Assembly (NCBI GenBank): GCA_035772405.1
Contig: JAYKKM010000473.1
Span: forward strand, 62,001-126,000
DNA length: 64,000 nucleotides
Direction: 5' to 3'
Source of the DNA: Chrysogorgia sp. JL179-B06
Lineage: Eukaryota; Cnidaria; Anthozoa; Scleralcyonacea; Chrysogorgiidae
Of this stretch, positions 63,718 to 64,000 are shown piece after piece. Position 1 is the first letter of the stretch; the number at the start of each line of letters is the position of its first letter. The notes below the pieces were generated by a model. That model was given only the letters and a program-made list of their open reading frames with translations, did not search any database and was not told the origin of the DNA. The position numbers and the translations under genes are program-made.

Positions 63718-64000
63718 GAACCAAACCTTTGAATAATTTAGTTTATCTTTCGCTGAATATCCGTTGGCGTTAAACAAGGGAACAAACAGTGTTTTAGCTC
63801 TAAAATCCTAAAAATATTGGGGGGCTTAGCCCACCCATTTCAAATATTGGGGGGCTATAACCGCCGCCCTTGCGCTCAGTATTCTAAACAATTTGGGATA
63901 CTAGATATCTTCGTTATGCTTCTTCAAGAACACTCAACAACTACAACAACAACAACAACCACAACAACAACAACAACAACAACAACAAAATTACAACAAC
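63718..64000. other. Right flank of the Polinton; (CAA)n at the end
   Basis: After the duplication GAAAAC (63712-63717) there is unassigned sequence with two ATATTGGGGGGCT words (63813-63858). An (ACA)n microsatellite at about 63930-64000 reaches the window edge. No exon is seen. Confidence 0.7.

Overview
This window looks like a marine invertebrate (metazoan) nuclear genome, possibly cnidarian; I cannot name the species from sequence alone. The evidence is a spliced host gene for an ADAR-type RNA adenosine deaminase (a metazoan family) in long repeat-filled introns, CR1/jockey-like LINEs, tRNA-derived SINE-like pieces, hAT and Tc1/mariner-type remnants, many small foldback elements, and two Polinton/Maverick elements. 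It is AT-rich and shows no sign of being bacterial or viral DNA free of a host.

Region 1-12 kb is repeat debris: a foldback element with TTAA target duplications (414-579), a decayed Tc1-like transposase (681-1125), a Ty3/Gypsy pol relic whose 3' LTR carries a 1.49-kb hAT-type insertion with an exact 8-bp duplication (3008-4493), a LINE tail with a pentamer microsatellite, and several foldback MITEs. Region 12-30 kb holds five phase-compatible exons of the ADAR gene on the + strand (12111-12377, 21078-21187, 25907-26078, 28085-28406, 29798-29953). They encode two dsRNA-binding domains and the start of the deaminase domain. The introns contain two nested LINEs and three minisatellites. The exons with the catalytic deaminase residues are not visible, so everything right of 29954 is either a very long intron or sequence beyond a truncated gene.

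Region 34.7-46.1 kb is a three-level nest. A short hAT element (8-bp duplication AATATTGA) was hit by a 10,930-bp Polinton-derived element (34881-45810; 6-bp duplication AGCTTA). That element is almost entirely a palindrome: two arms of about 5.25 kb, nearly identical, each with a PolB gene, a small zinc-finger gene and a shortened BRO-type gene, around a 430-bp array of direct repeats. Both ends are therefore the same terminus, as in palindromic defective genomes of protein-primed DNA viruses.

Region 47.0-63.7 kb is a near-complete 16,682-bp Polinton with a 6-bp duplication (GAAAAC). Its layout is PolB (+), a leftward block (zinc finger, VLTF3-like zinc-ribbon factor, small coiled-coil and membrane proteins, BRO-N/VRR-NUC/zinc-finger fusion, tail-fibre/lectin-like protein, a large conserved virion-type protein), then a rightward block (putative penton, integrase, membrane protein, putative major capsid, packaging ATPase, two small genes). 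PolB would copy the element, integrase insert it, and the capsid proteins and ATPase form and fill a particle. No adenovirus-type protease was found. Several genes have single-base frame breaks, so the copy is either recently dead or the assembly has indel errors. Each end folds into its own imperfect hairpin, and the two ends share the same outer and inner arm variants.
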